64,000 nucleotides of DNA from Candidatus Sedimenticola sp. (ex Thyasira tokunagai) (GTDB lineage: Bacteria > Pseudomonadota > Gammaproteobacteria > Chromatiales > Chromatiaceae), in contig CP134874.1 of the NCBI GenBank assembly GCA_037318855.1, positions 3,038,598 through 3,102,597 of the forward strand, read 5' to 3'. The notes below the pieces were generated by a model. That model ran no database searches. It had not been told where the DNA came from and was given only the letters and a program-made list of their open reading frames with translations. Shown here piece after piece: positions 63,402 to 64,000 of the stretch. Each line of letters opens with the position of its first letter. The stretch's first letter is position 1. A program made the position numbers and the translations under genes.

Positions 63402-63433
63402 AAAAAAACGGAGCACTAAGGCCCCGTTTTTTT
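63402..63433 (-). terminator. Terminator of fabF
   Basis: CCCGTTTTTTT (read on the other strand as AAAAAAACGGG) pairs with AAAAAAACGG around a short loop, and a T-run follows on the minus strand. It lies about 18 bp past the fabF stop. Confidence 0.75.
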
Positions 63434-63450
63434 CAGTGGTCTGATACCGC

Positions 63451-64000
63451 TCAGTCTTTCAAGCGACGCATCACCACCGTACCGTTGGTACCACCAAAAC
63501 CGAAGGAGTTGGAGATGGCTACATCAATCTGCATCTCTCTTGCGGTGTTGGGAACGTAGTCCAGGTCACATGCCGGATCCTGGTTCTCCAGATTGATGGT
63601 GGGAGGAGCCACCTGATCACTGACGGCAAGGGCGGTAAAGACCGCTTCTGCACCACCGGCTGCACCCAGCATATGGCCGGTCATCGACTTGGTGGAACTG
63701 ACACAGAGCTTATGAGCGTGGTCGCCAAAGGCGCCCTTGATACCCATGGTCTCGGCAACGTCACCGGCAGGGGTGGAGGTACCGTGAGCATTGATGTAGT
63801 CAACCTCTTCGATATTGATACCACCGTCCTGTAGCGCCAAAAGCATGCAGTCGCGTGCACCTTCACCGTTCTTGGAGGGTGAGGTCATGTGATAAGCATC
63901 GGAGTTCATACCGACACCCACCAGCTCGGCGTAGATCTTCGCCCCACGCGCCTTGGCACTCTCATACTCTTCGAGCATGACCACACCAGCACCGTCGCTA
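63451..64000 (-). CDS. fabF: 3-oxoacyl-ACP synthase II, C-terminal part
   Basis: The condensing enzyme of fatty-acid elongation. Only about the last 183 codons are in the window; the N-terminal part runs off the right edge (the ATG at 63984 is internal). The catalytic set is visible: His in '[13 protein letters not shown]', Lys and His in '[18 protein letters not shown]', and the closing '[17 protein letters not shown]'. mltG lies downstream with a terminator between. Confidence 0.96.
   Translation of the reverse strand, partial: SDGAGVVMLEEYESAKARGAKIYAELVGVGMNSDAYHMTSPSKNGEGARDCMLLALQDGGINIEEVDYINAHGTSTPAGDVAETMGIKGAFGDHAHKLCVSSTKSMTGHMLGAAGGAEAVFTALAVSDQVAPPTINLENQDPACDLDYVPNTAREMQIDVAISNSFGFGGTNGTVVMRRLKD

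Overview
The window looks like a chromosomal segment of a gammaproteobacterium. The inference rests on the housekeeping blocks: cmk-rpsA-ihfB, smc-zipA-ligA, rnr-rlmB, and fabF-mltG-tmk-holB-pilZ-tatD all have the order and product types expected there. A persulfide dioxygenase, a cytochrome c' remnant, an H-NOX/c-di-GMP pair and several large sensor kinases suggest a sulfur-oxidising, redox-sensing lineage. That lineage assignment is inference, not proof.

Layout. 1-3839: end of a TonB-dependent receptor (probably BtuB), then cobO and a B12 ABC importer (btuF-btuC-btuD). 3855-4987: cytochrome c' fragment and persulfide dioxygenase. 5062-5619: nitrobindin-like protein. 5801-10995: TetR regulator with a clear promoter and tandem operator, an RND/MMPL exporter, a LolA-like periplasmic protein and an outer-membrane barrel, probably one trans-envelope lipid system. 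11459-13846: a membrane PAS-PAS-GGDEF cyclase gene broken by a poly-G frameshift and by a 287-bp repeat insertion. 14098-16293: sensor kinase. 16657-21454: cobU-cobT-cobC-cobS-cbiB-cobD, the B12 nucleotide-loop assembly operon. 21770-22930: RRM-like protein and an unusual LexA. 23033-27351: SET protein, degenerate ArnD-like protein, Tex and a small protein. 27733-28025: a small membrane protein gene behind paired LexA-type boxes. 28362-43564: translation, recombination and division genes. 43687-44830: tRNA-Leu whose 3' end is repeated 916 bp downstream, enclosing a HigBA-like toxin-antitoxin pair. 44830-53402: RluB, a Na/Pi cotransporter with small neighbours, and a CHASE-PAS kinase/NtrC-type pair. 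53845-55271: ArsR regulator and CSC-motif permease with twin operators. 56043-59000: lipoprotein, H-NOX and GGDEF-EAL protein. 59295-64000: tatD to fabF.

The intergenic spaces are full of small dispersed repeats: a 237-bp MITE with 5-bp target duplications (two copies), a 147-bp TGTAGGAGCG element (two copies), a CTAGGGAG...CTCCCTAG family, a ~285-bp element (two copies, one inside a gene), a long snapback element and CGCAGAG-type repeats. Several sit exactly at gene ends, and two supply or contain the stop codon.

The most interesting signals are these. (1) GAAC-N7-GAAC boxes, the type known from alphaproteobacterial LexA, lie in front of lexA and, doubled, in front of a 57-residue membrane protein that could be an SOS effector. 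(2) A mini-island bounded by tRNA-Leu 3' ends carries only a toxin-antitoxin pair. (3) An ArnD-family protein has lost its catalytic and metal ligands. No CRISPR array, rRNA operon, complete insertion sequence or prophage was seen.
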